This document shows, one piece after another, positions 41,807 to 48,990 of a stretch of DNA of 64,000 nucleotides. The position numbers were made by a program, and so were the translations under genes. Within the stretch, counting starts at the first letter, position 1. Each line of letters begins with the position of its first letter. Below the pieces are notes generated by a model. That model searched no databases. It was not told where the DNA came from and was given only the letters and a program-made list of their open reading frames with translations. The DNA comes from Chersky-806 sp038252255 (lineage in GTDB: Bacteria > Actinomycetota > Acidimicrobiia > IMCC26256 > JAENVU01): contig JBBSAM010000012.1 of NCBI GenBank assembly GCA_038252255.1, forward strand, positions 62,001 to 126,000, read 5' to 3'.

Positions 41807-42511
41807 TCAGACGAGGGAGGGGAGGCGCCGGTTCGTCGCGTCGAGCACCGCACGAACCACGGCATCCGCCTCCGAGTGCTGGCGCACGATCGCCGAACCC
41901 GACACGAGCTGCTCGCTCGGGGGCAGGACGAAGACGACGGTGACGATCGCGACGTCGTGGGCGCCGACCCGGACGATCTGGGCGCTGTCGATGTCGATGC
42001 ACTCGGCCGCGGGCTCGAGCTGGCGCAACGCGTCGACGGTCGCCGTCGCGACCAGCCGGTGCCGGGCGGTGGATGCGACGGAGCCTTCGGCGAACCCGAC
42101 GGACTCGTCGTTGTCCTTGGCCAGGGTCACCCGGACCAGCGAACGCAGCCCGCTGACCTCGGCGGTGCTGTTGACGAGCACGGGGCGGAACCCCTCGTGG
42201 GCCTCGACGGTGACCTCGGCGTGGCCGTTGCCGTTGGTGGTGCCGCCGAGCTGGACCACCGAGACGATGCGGCGGTCGACCTCGATGCCGAAGCTGGCCA
42301 GCGCCACGGACTGGACGTCCCGGACGACCTGCTTGGCGTGCTTGGACGTGTCGGCGAGGATGTGGACCTCGGTCGGGCGTCCGCTCGGGTCCACCACGAC
42401 CCGGGCGGCGGAGATCTCCGGCAGCCGGCAGAGCTCGCGCTCGAGCTCGAGCACCTCTGCTTCGGCGCTGTCCGGGGTCACGTCCTGGCTGTCGGGCCCC
42501 TGATCGTCCAC
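41807..42511 (-). CDS. Uncharacterised conserved protein
   Basis: 234 residues from GTG 42511, preceded by GAGGGAG. Not recognised. The N-terminal third alternates a helix (EAEVLELERELCRLP) with strands (AARVVVDPSGRPTEVHILADTSKHAKQVVRDVQSVALASFGIEVD), like a ferredoxin-like or BON-type half-domain. Residues 100-234 contain two related strand/helix blocks (FRPVLVNSTAEVSGLRSLVRVTLAKDN and HRLVATATVDALRQLEPAAECIDIDSAQIVRV). It is soluble and acidic with no signal peptide. It lies 32 nt upstream of the glycosyltransferase in the same direction and may share its transcript. Confidence 0.7.
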   Translation of the reverse strand: MDDQGPDSQDVTPDSAEAEVLELERELCRLPEISAARVVVDPSGRPTEVHILADTSKHAKQVVRDVQSVALASFGIEVDRRIVSVVQLGGTTNGNGHAEVTVEAHEGFRPVLVNSTAEVSGLRSLVRVTLAKDNDESVGFAEGSVASTARHRLVATATVDALRQLEPAAECIDIDSAQIVRVGAHDVAIVTVVFVLPPSEQLVSGSAIVRQHSEADAVVRAVLDATNRRLPSLV

Positions 42512-42970
42512 GATCGCTCCCTCTGGGCTGGAAAGGCGGGCTGGAAGGGCTGCCCGCGCAAACCCGAGGGTACGGCCGCCAGGGCCACAATTGGTGGCTT
42601 TCCGGGGGGTTCCTTGCCGCGGGGGGTGTTGTCTGTGAGACTCCTGTGGTTGATGTTGTCCATGTTCCATGGGCACGTGGGGGGCAGCCGAGCAGCAGTC
42701 CCGGGCTCGGCCCGATCGGAACCGGAACACCCGGACCTACAGTCGAAACCCCGTCATGCCGAACTCTTGGTCGAGGCTGGGGGACTGAGACGCACGTTGA
42801 TTCGGGCGAGGGAGGAGGCGGCACCGACGACGCATATCCGCGTGATCTGACGGAGACGGCAAGGCCTCGGCGCATGTGAGGTGGACCGAAGGGTCCACGA
42901 AGCGAAGCGGAATCCCTCTGGGGCTCTAGCTGATGCGCCAGGGAGGAACTCTCGAAGAGGGTGATCTCCC
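42512..42970. other. 459-nt non-coding region, possible structured leader
   Basis: No conserved reading frame is seen here. It should hold the promoter of the leftward gene and a long leader for the rightward small peptide. The right part can form several stems: GTGGACC (42881-42887) with GGTCCAC (42892-42898) around a GAAG loop, a CCCTCTGG/CCAGGGAGG pairing, and CTCT-CGA-AGAG next to the peptide's ribosome-binding site. It matches no riboswitch class I can recall, including c-di-GMP types, despite the HD-GYP gene downstream. Confidence 0.4.
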
Positions 42971-43104
42971 ATGAAGAAGGTCTACGTACGTGTTGCACTG
43001 CTCGTGTCGGCGGCGGCTGCGTTGCTGCTTGCCGGTGGCGCGGGTTCCGGCTTCCACCGGTAACTGACGCGTGAGCATCGACTGCGCTCGAGGCCTTGCC
43101 GTCT
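42854..43104. repeat. 251-bp segment bounded by 16-bp perfect inverted repeats
   Basis: AGACGGCAAGGCCTCG (42854-42869) recurs as its exact reverse complement at 43089-43104. The segment contains the hairpins and the 30-codon frame, and ends just before the putative ribosome-binding site of the HD-GYP gene. Similar short sequences flank it on both sides (TGATCTGACGGAGA and TGATCACGGAGA). It could be the closing helix of a large RNA structure or the ends of a small inserted element. Confidence 0.5.
42971..43063 (+). CDS. 30-residue membrane peptide upstream of the HD-GYP gene
   Basis: ATG 42971 follows a GAGGG ribosome-binding site. It encodes a basic start (MKKVYVRV), a hydrophobic stretch (ALLVSAAAALLLAGG) and a short tail ending in GFHR. 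This would be a single-helix or secreted peptide. Its TAA is in the same frame as the downstream HD-GYP gene, so stop readthrough or a leader-peptide role is conceivable. It is too short for homology to be judged by eye. Confidence 0.5.
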   Translation: MKKVYVRVALLVSAAAALLLAGGAGSGFHR

Positions 43105-43126
43105 ACGCCTGATCACGGAGAACGCT

Positions 43127-44491
43127 CTGAGGGAAAAGCCACCGCCGAGTGCTACCGCATACGTCCTCGCGCTCGCTGCCGCGTTCGCCGGGTGTATCGC
43201 GATCGTCTCGACGCGCGCGCCCGCGCCGCGGATGGCCGAAGTGCTCGTGCTCGGTGCGCTCTTCGCATTCGCGGAGAACCAGAGCACCTTGTTCCCGAGC
43301 CAGTCGACGACGAGCGCGAGCTTCATGCTCGCAATGGCGGCCATGGTCGCGTTCGCACCGCAGAACGCGTACGCCGGGCCCGCTGTCGTCGCAGCCTTCG
43401 GAGGTCTGTTCCTCCCTGATCTTCGCGCCCGCGACTGGCGACGCGTGATCTTCAACGCCTCGATGTACGGCACGGCAACGCTCGTGGCGACCGCGGTCTT
43501 CTTTCCACTCGTACACGTGCTCGGGACGGCATGGTGGGCGATGCTGGTGGCGGCGCTGCCGGCGGCGCTCGCCTTCTCTGCGATCAATCTGCTCCTGTTG
43601 GCGCTCGTTCTCGCGTTCTGGAGACTCGAGACCTTCTCGGCGGCGCTTCCCAAACTGGTGGGTGGCCACCTGCAGATCTATCCGTTTGCACTGCTCGGAG
43701 TGCTGCTGGGGGAGTTCTACGTCGACTACGGCGTGGTCCTGGTACCGCTGTTCATCGTGCCGATCCTGGTCGCGCGGCAGACGTTCAGCTCCTACACGCA
43801 GCTGAAGGAGTCCCAGGAGGCCGCAGTCCGAACGCTGATCGGTGCGCTGGAGGCCAAGGACCCGTACACCGCGGGACACGCCGAGCGGGTCGCGAGCTAC
43901 GCCGAGTACATCGGTCAAGAGCTCGGCATGTCCCCCTCACGGCTCGAGCGACTCCGCTTTGCCGCGCTGATGCACGACGTCGGCAAGCTGGTCGTGCCGA
44001 ACCACCTCCTCAACAAGAAGGGCAAGCTGACCGCGGAGGAGTTCGCTCAGGTGCGGTTGCACGAGGAGGTTTCAGTCGAGATCCTGACCCGCATCGACTT
44101 CCTCGCACCGGTCGCGCCGAGCGCGACGAGCGAAGCCGCCGAGTTCGCGCCGGTGGCTGACGACCGCGGACAACCGATCGAGCCGCACATCGTCGCCGTG
44201 GCCGATGCGTTCGATGCCATGACCTCGACCCGGTCGTACCGGAAGGCGCTCCCACAGGAGACGGCGTTCAGCGAGCTGCGCCAGAACTCGGGCAAGCAGT
44301 TCCATCCGCGGGTGGTCGATGCGCTCATCAGCGCGATCGAGCGCCGTGGTGAGGAACACGGGCGTGGCCATGAAGACGTCGTCCATCACCAGGACGCCCC
44401 GGAGGTCGGGACGGGTTCGGCCGGTCTCGGTGACCTGCTCCCCGAAACCGGGAACGTCGAGAACGGCTCCGAACAGGCGGCGGGTCGATGA
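43127..44491 (+). CDS. Membrane HD-GYP-like phosphodiesterase with altered GYP segment
   Basis: 454 residues if it starts at CTG 43127 (GGAG 8 nt upstream), or 419 from ATG 43232, which would lose the first helix AYVLALAAAFAGCIAIV. No ATG, GTG or TTG is in frame between the preceding stop and 43232. About six helices are followed by an HD domain: AKDPYTAGHAERVASYAEYIG, LMHDVGKLVVPNHLLNKKGKL, VAVADAFDAMTSTRSYRKALP, and SGKQFHPRVVDALI. The HHExxDGxGYP segment of c-di-GMP phosphodiesterases is replaced by roughly thirty unrelated residues (PSATSEAAEFAPVADDRGQP). The HD metal residues remain, so hydrolysis is possible but specificity is doubtful. The stop overlaps the next start. Confidence 0.8.
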   Translation: MREKPPPSATAYVLALAAAFAGCIAIVSTRAPAPRMAEVLVLGALFAFAENQSTLFPSQSTTSASFMLAMAAMVAFAPQNAYAGPAVVAAFGGLFLPDLRARDWRRVIFNASMYGTATLVATAVFFPLVHVLGTAWWAMLVAALPAALAFSAINLLLLALVLAFWRLETFSAALPKLVGGHLQIYPFALLGVLLGEFYVDYGVVLVPLFIVPILVARQTFSSYTQLKESQEAAVRTLIGALEAKDPYTAGHAERVASYAEYIGQELGMSPSRLERLRFAALMHDVGKLVVPNHLLNKKGKLTAEEFAQVRLHEEVSVEILTRIDFLAPVAPSATSEAAEFAPVADDRGQPIEPHIVAVADAFDAMTSTRSYRKALPQETAFSELRQNSGKQFHPRVVDALISAIERRGEEHGRGHEDVVHHQDAPEVGTGSAGLGDLLPETGNVENGSEQAAGR

Positions 44492-45648
44492 ACACCGGGC
44501 AGCGTCTCGGCATCGTCGTGATCATCGGGATCGTCGGCGCGGCGCTCGCCGAGCTGGTCGACCCGGGCGGGTCGACCATGGACCTCGTGGTCCTCGGTGC
44601 CGGAGTACTCGGGGGGGAGCTGTTCCTCCTGCGGCCGGAGCACCGTGCCGCGTTGCCGTTGTCGTACGCGGTAGTTCTCGTGCTGCTCCGGGCTGCCTCA
44701 CCGGCCGAATTCCTGGTCACCGTCTTCGCCGCCGAGACGATCGCATTCCTGCTCCGGTCCGAACGCTCGGTCTGGGACCGCATCTGGGTCACCGCGACCC
44801 GCATGGGTGCCGCGGTGGCCGCGTTGGGCGCGTTCCATGCGGTAGGGAACGCGATGCGCCCGGGGGACAGCCGCTGGGTCGTGCTCGTCGCGCTGGCGGC
44901 CGCAGGAGTCGCCGAGATTCTCGTGGACGACCTGCTCCACGTGGTGCGCGCCCGCCACTTCTACCTCTCGACGCGCGGGCGCTCGGCCGACCTTGCGCTC
45001 ATCACGAGCGGGATGTTGATGTCCGTGGGCTTCCGGGGCATCGGCGGCCAGGCCGGGATGGGCCTGTGGGGTCCGCTCCTGTTCTCCATCCCACTGCTCG
45101 CGGCGTGGTACTCGTTCGAGCGACTGGCGTCGATCCGGCGGACCTACGAGCAGACCATCAGCGCCCTCTCAGTGGTGCCTGAGCTCGCGGGTCTCGTGCG
45201 CGATGGTCACGCACGGCGCGTCGCCGGCCTCTCCGTCGCCCTTGGTCGCGAGCTGCACCTCTCGGTTCCGGACCTCGAGTACCTGCGCGCCGCCGCGTTG
45301 CTCCACCATCTCGGCCACCTCTGCCTCGACGACCCCGTCGTGCGCGGCCGGATGATCGAACCGAGCGAGGTGACGGACAAGGGAGCGGAGATCCTGCGCC
45401 AGACCGACTATCTCCGACCGGCCGGTGACCTGCTCGCGTCCGACACGGCATCGGTGGGCGGCCAGATCCTGCGCGTCGCCAGCGCGTTCGACGAGCTGAC
45501 CGCCGGTGAGAGCTCGTTCAACGACGCGGCGATCGAAGCGCTGTACTCAGGACCGGGGTACGTCTACGACCCGCGCGTGCTCGATGCGCTCGAGCGGGTC
45601 GCGGGCGCGCACGGGCTGGCGCGGAGTCCTGTGTACAGCCCTGCCTGA
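44488..45648 (+). CDS. Degenerate paralogue of the HD-GYP membrane protein
   Basis: 386 residues, ATG overlapping the preceding stop by 4 nt. About six hydrophobic helices are followed by a domain collinear with the upstream HD domain: HARRVAGLSVALGRELHLSVPDLEYLRAAALLHHLGHLCLDDPV corresponds to HAERVASYAEYIGQELGMSPSRLERLRFAALMHDVGKLVVPN. The HD dyad is HH and the following Lys is His. Later VASAFDELTAGESSFNDAAIEAL and YDPRVLDALERV match the C-terminal blocks. Metal-dependent hydrolysis is therefore unlikely. It may be a regulatory or heterodimer partner of the upstream protein (inference). Confidence 0.75.
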   Translation: MNTGQRLGIVVIIGIVGAALAELVDPGGSTMDLVVLGAGVLGGELFLLRPEHRAALPLSYAVVLVLLRAASPAEFLVTVFAAETIAFLLRSERSVWDRIWVTATRMGAAVAALGAFHAVGNAMRPGDSRWVVLVALAAAGVAEILVDDLLHVVRARHFYLSTRGRSADLALITSGMLMSVGFRGIGGQAGMGLWGPLLFSIPLLAAWYSFERLASIRRTYEQTISALSVVPELAGLVRDGHARRVAGLSVALGRELHLSVPDLEYLRAAALLHHLGHLCLDDPVVRGRMIEPSEVTDKGAEILRQTDYLRPAGDLLASDTASVGGQILRVASAFDELTAGESSFNDAAIEALYSGPGYVYDPRVLDALERVAGAHGLARSPVYSPA

Positions 45649-45654
45649 ACCGCG

Positions 45655-46266
45655 CTACCGGGGCGCCGACGCTTCGAGGGTCGCATCCGGTGCGAGCTCT
45701 TCGAGCCCGAGCTCCATCTCGGGATCGTCGGTCGCGTCGCGCGTTCGGCTCCGCGACCGGCGCGGCCGGCGACTGGCGCGGAAGGTGAGATCCACGAGGC
45801 CGACCGCGATCACGAGGTCGCCGAACGAGATGGACGCGTTCACGGGCGAGCCAATCGCGATGTAGTCACCGAGCTTCGGGAGGATGTCGTCCGACTTCTC
45901 CGGCCGGTGCTTCACGGTGGTCTCGGGCCGGACGCCGTCGGGGACCCGGTAGGGCATCCCCTGGTTCAGCGCGATGACGAACGCGTTCATCGCGATGCCG
46001 ATCGTGATGACCCCCATGCCGGTGAGCAGCAGGTTCGAGAGCCCGAAGCCGATGATCAGGACGTACGAGGCGAGCAGGATGGCGAGCCCGACGTCGTCGT
46101 ACCGGGCCCGCGGAATGTCGACGAACTCGAGCAGGACCTGCAGGAGCAGGCCCCCGAACAGCATCCAGGGCCGGCGAAGTTGGATCTTGCCGAGCTGACG
46201 GAACTGCCCACCCGTCAACGGCACGATCAGGATCGCCAGAACGATCGCGATCGCGTACACCAGCAT
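45655..46266 (-). CDS. DUF5317-like membrane protein
   Basis: 203 residues from ATG 46266. It opens with a hydrophobic helix (MLVYAIAIVLAILIVPLTGG), then a short Q/K-rich cytoplasmic loop (QFRQLGKIQLRRPWMLFGGLLLQ) and three more helices (VGLAILLASYVLIIGFGLSNLLLTGMGVITIGIAMNAFVIALNQGMPY). The invariant-looking NQGMPYRVP, GDYIAIGSPVNASISFGDLVIAVGLVDL pattern is typical of the DUF5317 family. A basic and then acidic C-terminal tail follows. No role is known to me. It converges with the degenerate HD-GYP gene. Confidence 0.82.
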   Translation of the reverse strand: MLVYAIAIVLAILIVPLTGGQFRQLGKIQLRRPWMLFGGLLLQVLLEFVDIPRARYDDVGLAILLASYVLIIGFGLSNLLLTGMGVITIGIAMNAFVIALNQGMPYRVPDGVRPETTVKHRPEKSDDILPKLGDYIAIGSPVNASISFGDLVIAVGLVDLTFRASRRPRRSRSRTRDATDDPEMELGLEELAPDATLEASAPR

Positions 46267-46365
46267 GGGTCCACGGTAGCGAGAGTGGTGTCGTTCCCAG
46301 CGGACCCTGCCGAGCGTCGCGACGTCCGGACGCCCGGGCCGCTGCATCTCGGACCCGCGCCGACC

Positions 46366-46378
46366 TACGCTCCGCGTC
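46366..46378 (+). promoter_or_regulatory. Leaderless promoter, -10 TACGCT
   Basis: TACGCT (46366-46371) ends 7 nt before ATG 46379 with no Shine-Dalgarno between, the geometry of a leaderless actinobacterial promoter. Confidence 0.45.
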
Positions 46379-47161
46379 ATGTCCGAACCGGAAGTCCTGT
46401 ACGCGGTCGAGGGCGGCGTCGCCCGTGTCACCATCAATCGCCCCGAACGCCGGAACGCGATGTCCTACGGCGTCATGCAGGGATTGCGCGACGCCGTTGC
46501 CGCGGCGAAAGCGGAGGACGCGGTGCGCGTGCTCGTGCTCACGGGCGCCGGAGACCGAGCCTTCTGTGCCGGCGCCGACCTGGGTGGGATCGCCGAGAAC
46601 GCGGGCGCGGCGGCGGCGCACGACGGCCGCGGCCTGCTCGCGGACTTGTTTCGCGAGCTCTGGTCGCTGGGCAAGCCGACCATCGCTCGCGTACGGGGCT
46701 ACGCGCTCGCGGGCGGGTTCGGGCTCGCGCTGGCGTGCGACTTCGTGATCGCCGCAGCCGACGCGCAGTTCGGCACGCCCGAGGTCAACGTCGGGCTCTG
46801 GCCCTACATGATCACCGTGCCGCTGCTTCGCTCGATGCCGGCGAAGACGGTGCTCGAGCTCCAGATGACCGGGCGCCGGGTAGGGGCCGAGGAGGCAGAC
46901 CGGATCGGGTTCGTCAACCGCGTGGTCCCGGTGGACGAGCTCGACGGCGCGGTGGACGAGCTCGCGACCTCGCTCGTCGCGAAGTCGCCGTTGGTCCTGC
47001 GCTGGGGCCGTGACGCCTTCTACCGCGTGCTCGAGATGGATGCGGATGCCGCGCTCGACTACCTGCAGGGGATGTTGACCGTCCACACGCAGTCCGAGGA
47101 CGCGGCTGAAGGCGTGGCGGCGTTCGCGGAGAAGCGCACGCCGGAGTGGAAGGGTCGTTGA
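46379..47161 (+). CDS. Enoyl-CoA hydratase/isomerase
   Basis: 260 residues, a crotonase-fold enzyme. Oxyanion-hole segments are DRAFCAGADLGGIAE and GYALAGGFGLALACDFVIAA. The acidic catalytic position is the Glu in AQFGTPEVNVGLWP, with Leu-Trp where the second glutamate of classical hydratases would lie. One glutamate is enough for isomerase or other crotonase reactions, so the exact reaction is open. The C-terminal part (EDAAEGVAAFAEKRTPEWKGR) is standard. It is upstream of the acyl-CoA carboxylase gene by 61 nt, suggesting acyl-CoA metabolism. Confidence 0.9.
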   Translation: MSEPEVLYAVEGGVARVTINRPERRNAMSYGVMQGLRDAVAAAKAEDAVRVLVLTGAGDRAFCAGADLGGIAENAGAAAAHDGRGLLADLFRELWSLGKPTIARVRGYALAGGFGLALACDFVIAAADAQFGTPEVNVGLWPYMITVPLLRSMPAKTVLELQMTGRRVGAEEADRIGFVNRVVPVDELDGAVDELATSLVAKSPLVLRWGRDAFYRVLEMDADAALDYLQGMLTVHTQSEDAAEGVAAFAEKRTPEWKGR

Positions 47162-47222
47162 GTGCGAGAGCTCGAAGGCGTCCCGGATGGGCGGCAGCTG
47201 CCCGCGGTGAAAGAGTGACGGC

Positions 47223-48800
47223 ATGACATCTACCGGCGGTGGAGACGTGCACGACTGGGGGCCGCTCGTCGGCGACCTGGCGAAGCGGCGTGAGCGTGCG
47301 CTCGGCATGGGTGGGGAGAAGTTCGTCGAACGCCAACGATCGCTCGGCAAGCTGCTCGTGCGGGAGCGGCTCGATCTCCTCCTCGATCCCGGGACGTGGG
47401 TCGAGTACGGGATGCTCGCCGACCACATGGATCCCGGCCTGGGCGACCGGTACCTCGCCGCCGACGGCTCGGTGACGGGCGTCGGAGAGATCGAGGGCCG
47501 CAAGGTCGCGGTGGCTGCGTACGACTTCACGGTGATGGCCGGCTCGATGGGTGCCGTCGGCGAGAACAAGATCCGGCGGTTGCGCCACCTCGCCCTGAGC
47601 CAGCGGATCCCGATGGTGTGGCTGCTCGACTCGGCCGGCGCGCGCATCCAGGCGACGAGTGGGTCGACGTTCGCCGGCGCGGGCGATCTCTTCCGCGAGC
47701 AGGTCGCGATGAGCGGCGTGGTCCCGATGGTCGCGGCGATGATGGGCCATTGCGCCGCGGGCACCGCGTACATCCCCGCGCTGGCCGACTTCGTGCCGAT
47801 GGTGAAGGGGACCTCGTCGATGGCGCTCGGTGGCCGGCATCTGGTGAAGGCTGCGGTGGGCGAGGACGTCTCCGAAGAGGAGATGGGCGGCTCCGCCGTG
47901 CACACGAAGGTCAGCGGTGTCGCCGACCTCGAGGTGGCTGACGACGAGGAATGTCTCCGCGTCGTGCGCGACTACCTCTCCTACTTCCCGCAGCACAACG
48001 GCGAGGCACCGCCGGTGCGGGAGACCTCCGATCCCGTGGACCGGCGGGTCGAAGAGCTCTACGACATCGTCCCGACCGCGCCCCGGCGCGCCTACGACAT
48101 GCGGAAGGTCATCCGCGCCGTCGTCGACGACGGCGAGGTGCGCTGGATGAAGCCGGACTGGGCGAAGAACGTCCTCACCGGGCTGGCTCGGGTCGGCGGG
48201 CAGCCGATCGGCATCGTCGCGAACCAGCCGATGGTGCTCGGTGGTGCGCTCGACGTGAACGCAGCCGACAAGGCGGCGCGCTTCGTGTGGCTGTGCGACG
48301 CGTTCGGGATCCCGCTCGTGTTCCTGCACGACGTGCCCGGCTTCATCGTCGGCTCCGCGGTCGAGAAGCAGGGGATCATCCGCCACGGCGCCAAGATGCT
48401 GTTCGCGGTGAGCGAGGCGACCGTGCCCAAGATCAGCATCATCCTGCGCAAGAGCTACGGCGCGGGGTACTTCGTGATGAACGGCCTGGCGTACGAGGCC
48501 GACTACATCGTGGCCTGGCCCACCGCGGAGATCGCGGTGATGGGTCCGGACGGCGCGGTGGCGATCATCCACCGCAAGACCCTCGAGGCCGTGCCCGAGG
48601 AAGAGCGGGTCGCGAAGCAGCTCGAGCTGGCCGAGGAGATCCGCGCCAACATCGATCCGTACATCGCTGCGGGCCATGCGCAGCTCGACGACGTGATCGA
48701 TCCGGCCGAGACGCGCCGCGCGATCTGGAACGGCCTGAACGTGAGCCGCGACAAGCGCGTCGACCGTCCGTGGCGCAAGCACGGCGTCCTCCCCGTCTGA
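47223..48800 (+). CDS. Acyl-CoA carboxylase beta subunit (carboxyltransferase)
   Basis: 525 residues, the usual length for AccD/PccB-type chains. The N-terminal carboxyltransferase half includes ERLDLLLDPGTWVEYGML, VAAYDFTVMAGSMGAVGENKIRRL, SAGARIQ and CAAGTAYIPALADFV (acyl-CoA site). The C-terminal half has GIVANQPMVLGGALDVNAADKAARFVWLCDAFGIPLVFLHDVPGF and SYGAGYFVMNG (carboxybiotin site). It transfers carboxyl from biotin to acetyl-, propionyl- or longer acyl-CoA. No biotin carboxylase gene lies in the window, but a stand-alone biotinyl protein is encoded at 50841. Specificity cannot be assigned. Confidence 0.93.
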   Translation: MTSTGGGDVHDWGPLVGDLAKRRERALGMGGEKFVERQRSLGKLLVRERLDLLLDPGTWVEYGMLADHMDPGLGDRYLAADGSVTGVGEIEGRKVAVAAYDFTVMAGSMGAVGENKIRRLRHLALSQRIPMVWLLDSAGARIQATSGSTFAGAGDLFREQVAMSGVVPMVAAMMGHCAAGTAYIPALADFVPMVKGTSSMALGGRHLVKAAVGEDVSEEEMGGSAVHTKVSGVADLEVADDEECLRVVRDYLSYFPQHNGEAPPVRETSDPVDRRVEELYDIVPTAPRRAYDMRKVIRAVVDDGEVRWMKPDWAKNVLTGLARVGGQPIGIVANQPMVLGGALDVNAADKAARFVWLCDAFGIPLVFLHDVPGFIVGSAVEKQGIIRHGAKMLFAVSEATVPKISIILRKSYGAGYFVMNGLAYEADYIVAWPTAEIAVMGPDGAVAIIHRKTLEAVPEEERVAKQLELAEEIRANIDPYIAAGHAQLDDVIDPAETRRAIWNGLNVSRDKRVDRPWRKHGVLPV

Positions 48801-48813
48801 CCCAGGGCCGCCG

Positions 48814-48984
48814 ATGACCGACGACGAGACACCGAGCGCGCCGGGCCGGCAACGGAGTGCATTCCAGCGCCGCGTCGCGGCGGTGCTCGAACCCCTACCC
48901 GCGCCGCTGCGGATCGTCCTGGTCGGTGTCGTGTGCGTCGCGCTGGTGATCGCTCCGTTCGTGATCCTCGTGCTGGCCCACTGA
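48814..48984 (+). CDS. 56-residue single-helix membrane protein
   Basis: ATG 48814 lies 13 nt after the carboxyltransferase stop. The peptide starts MTDDETPSAPGRQRSAFQRR and continues with a linker (VAAVLEPLPAPLR) and one strong transmembrane helix (IVLVGVVCVALVIAPFVILVLAH), ending at TGA 48984. Codon use is like that of the neighbours. It is too hydrophobic to be an acyl-CoA carboxylase epsilon subunit, which would be expected in this position in actinobacteria. Function unknown. Confidence 0.6.
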   Translation: MTDDETPSAPGRQRSAFQRRVAAVLEPLPAPLRIVLVGVVCVALVIAPFVILVLAH

Positions 48985-48990
48985 CCAGCG

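Noticed and set aside
42840..42970. Possible c-di-GMP or c-di-AMP riboswitch upstream of the HD-GYP gene
   Set aside because: The conserved cores of those classes are not present; only generic stems can be drawn, so no known class is claimed.
46914..48782. 622-codon leftward frame opposite the acyl-CoA carboxylase gene
   Set aside because: Arg/His/Asp-rich antisense frame; the carboxyltransferase is unmistakable on the plus strand.
48814..48984. Acyl-CoA carboxylase epsilon subunit
   Set aside because: The position fits, but the product is a single-helix membrane peptide unlike AccE.
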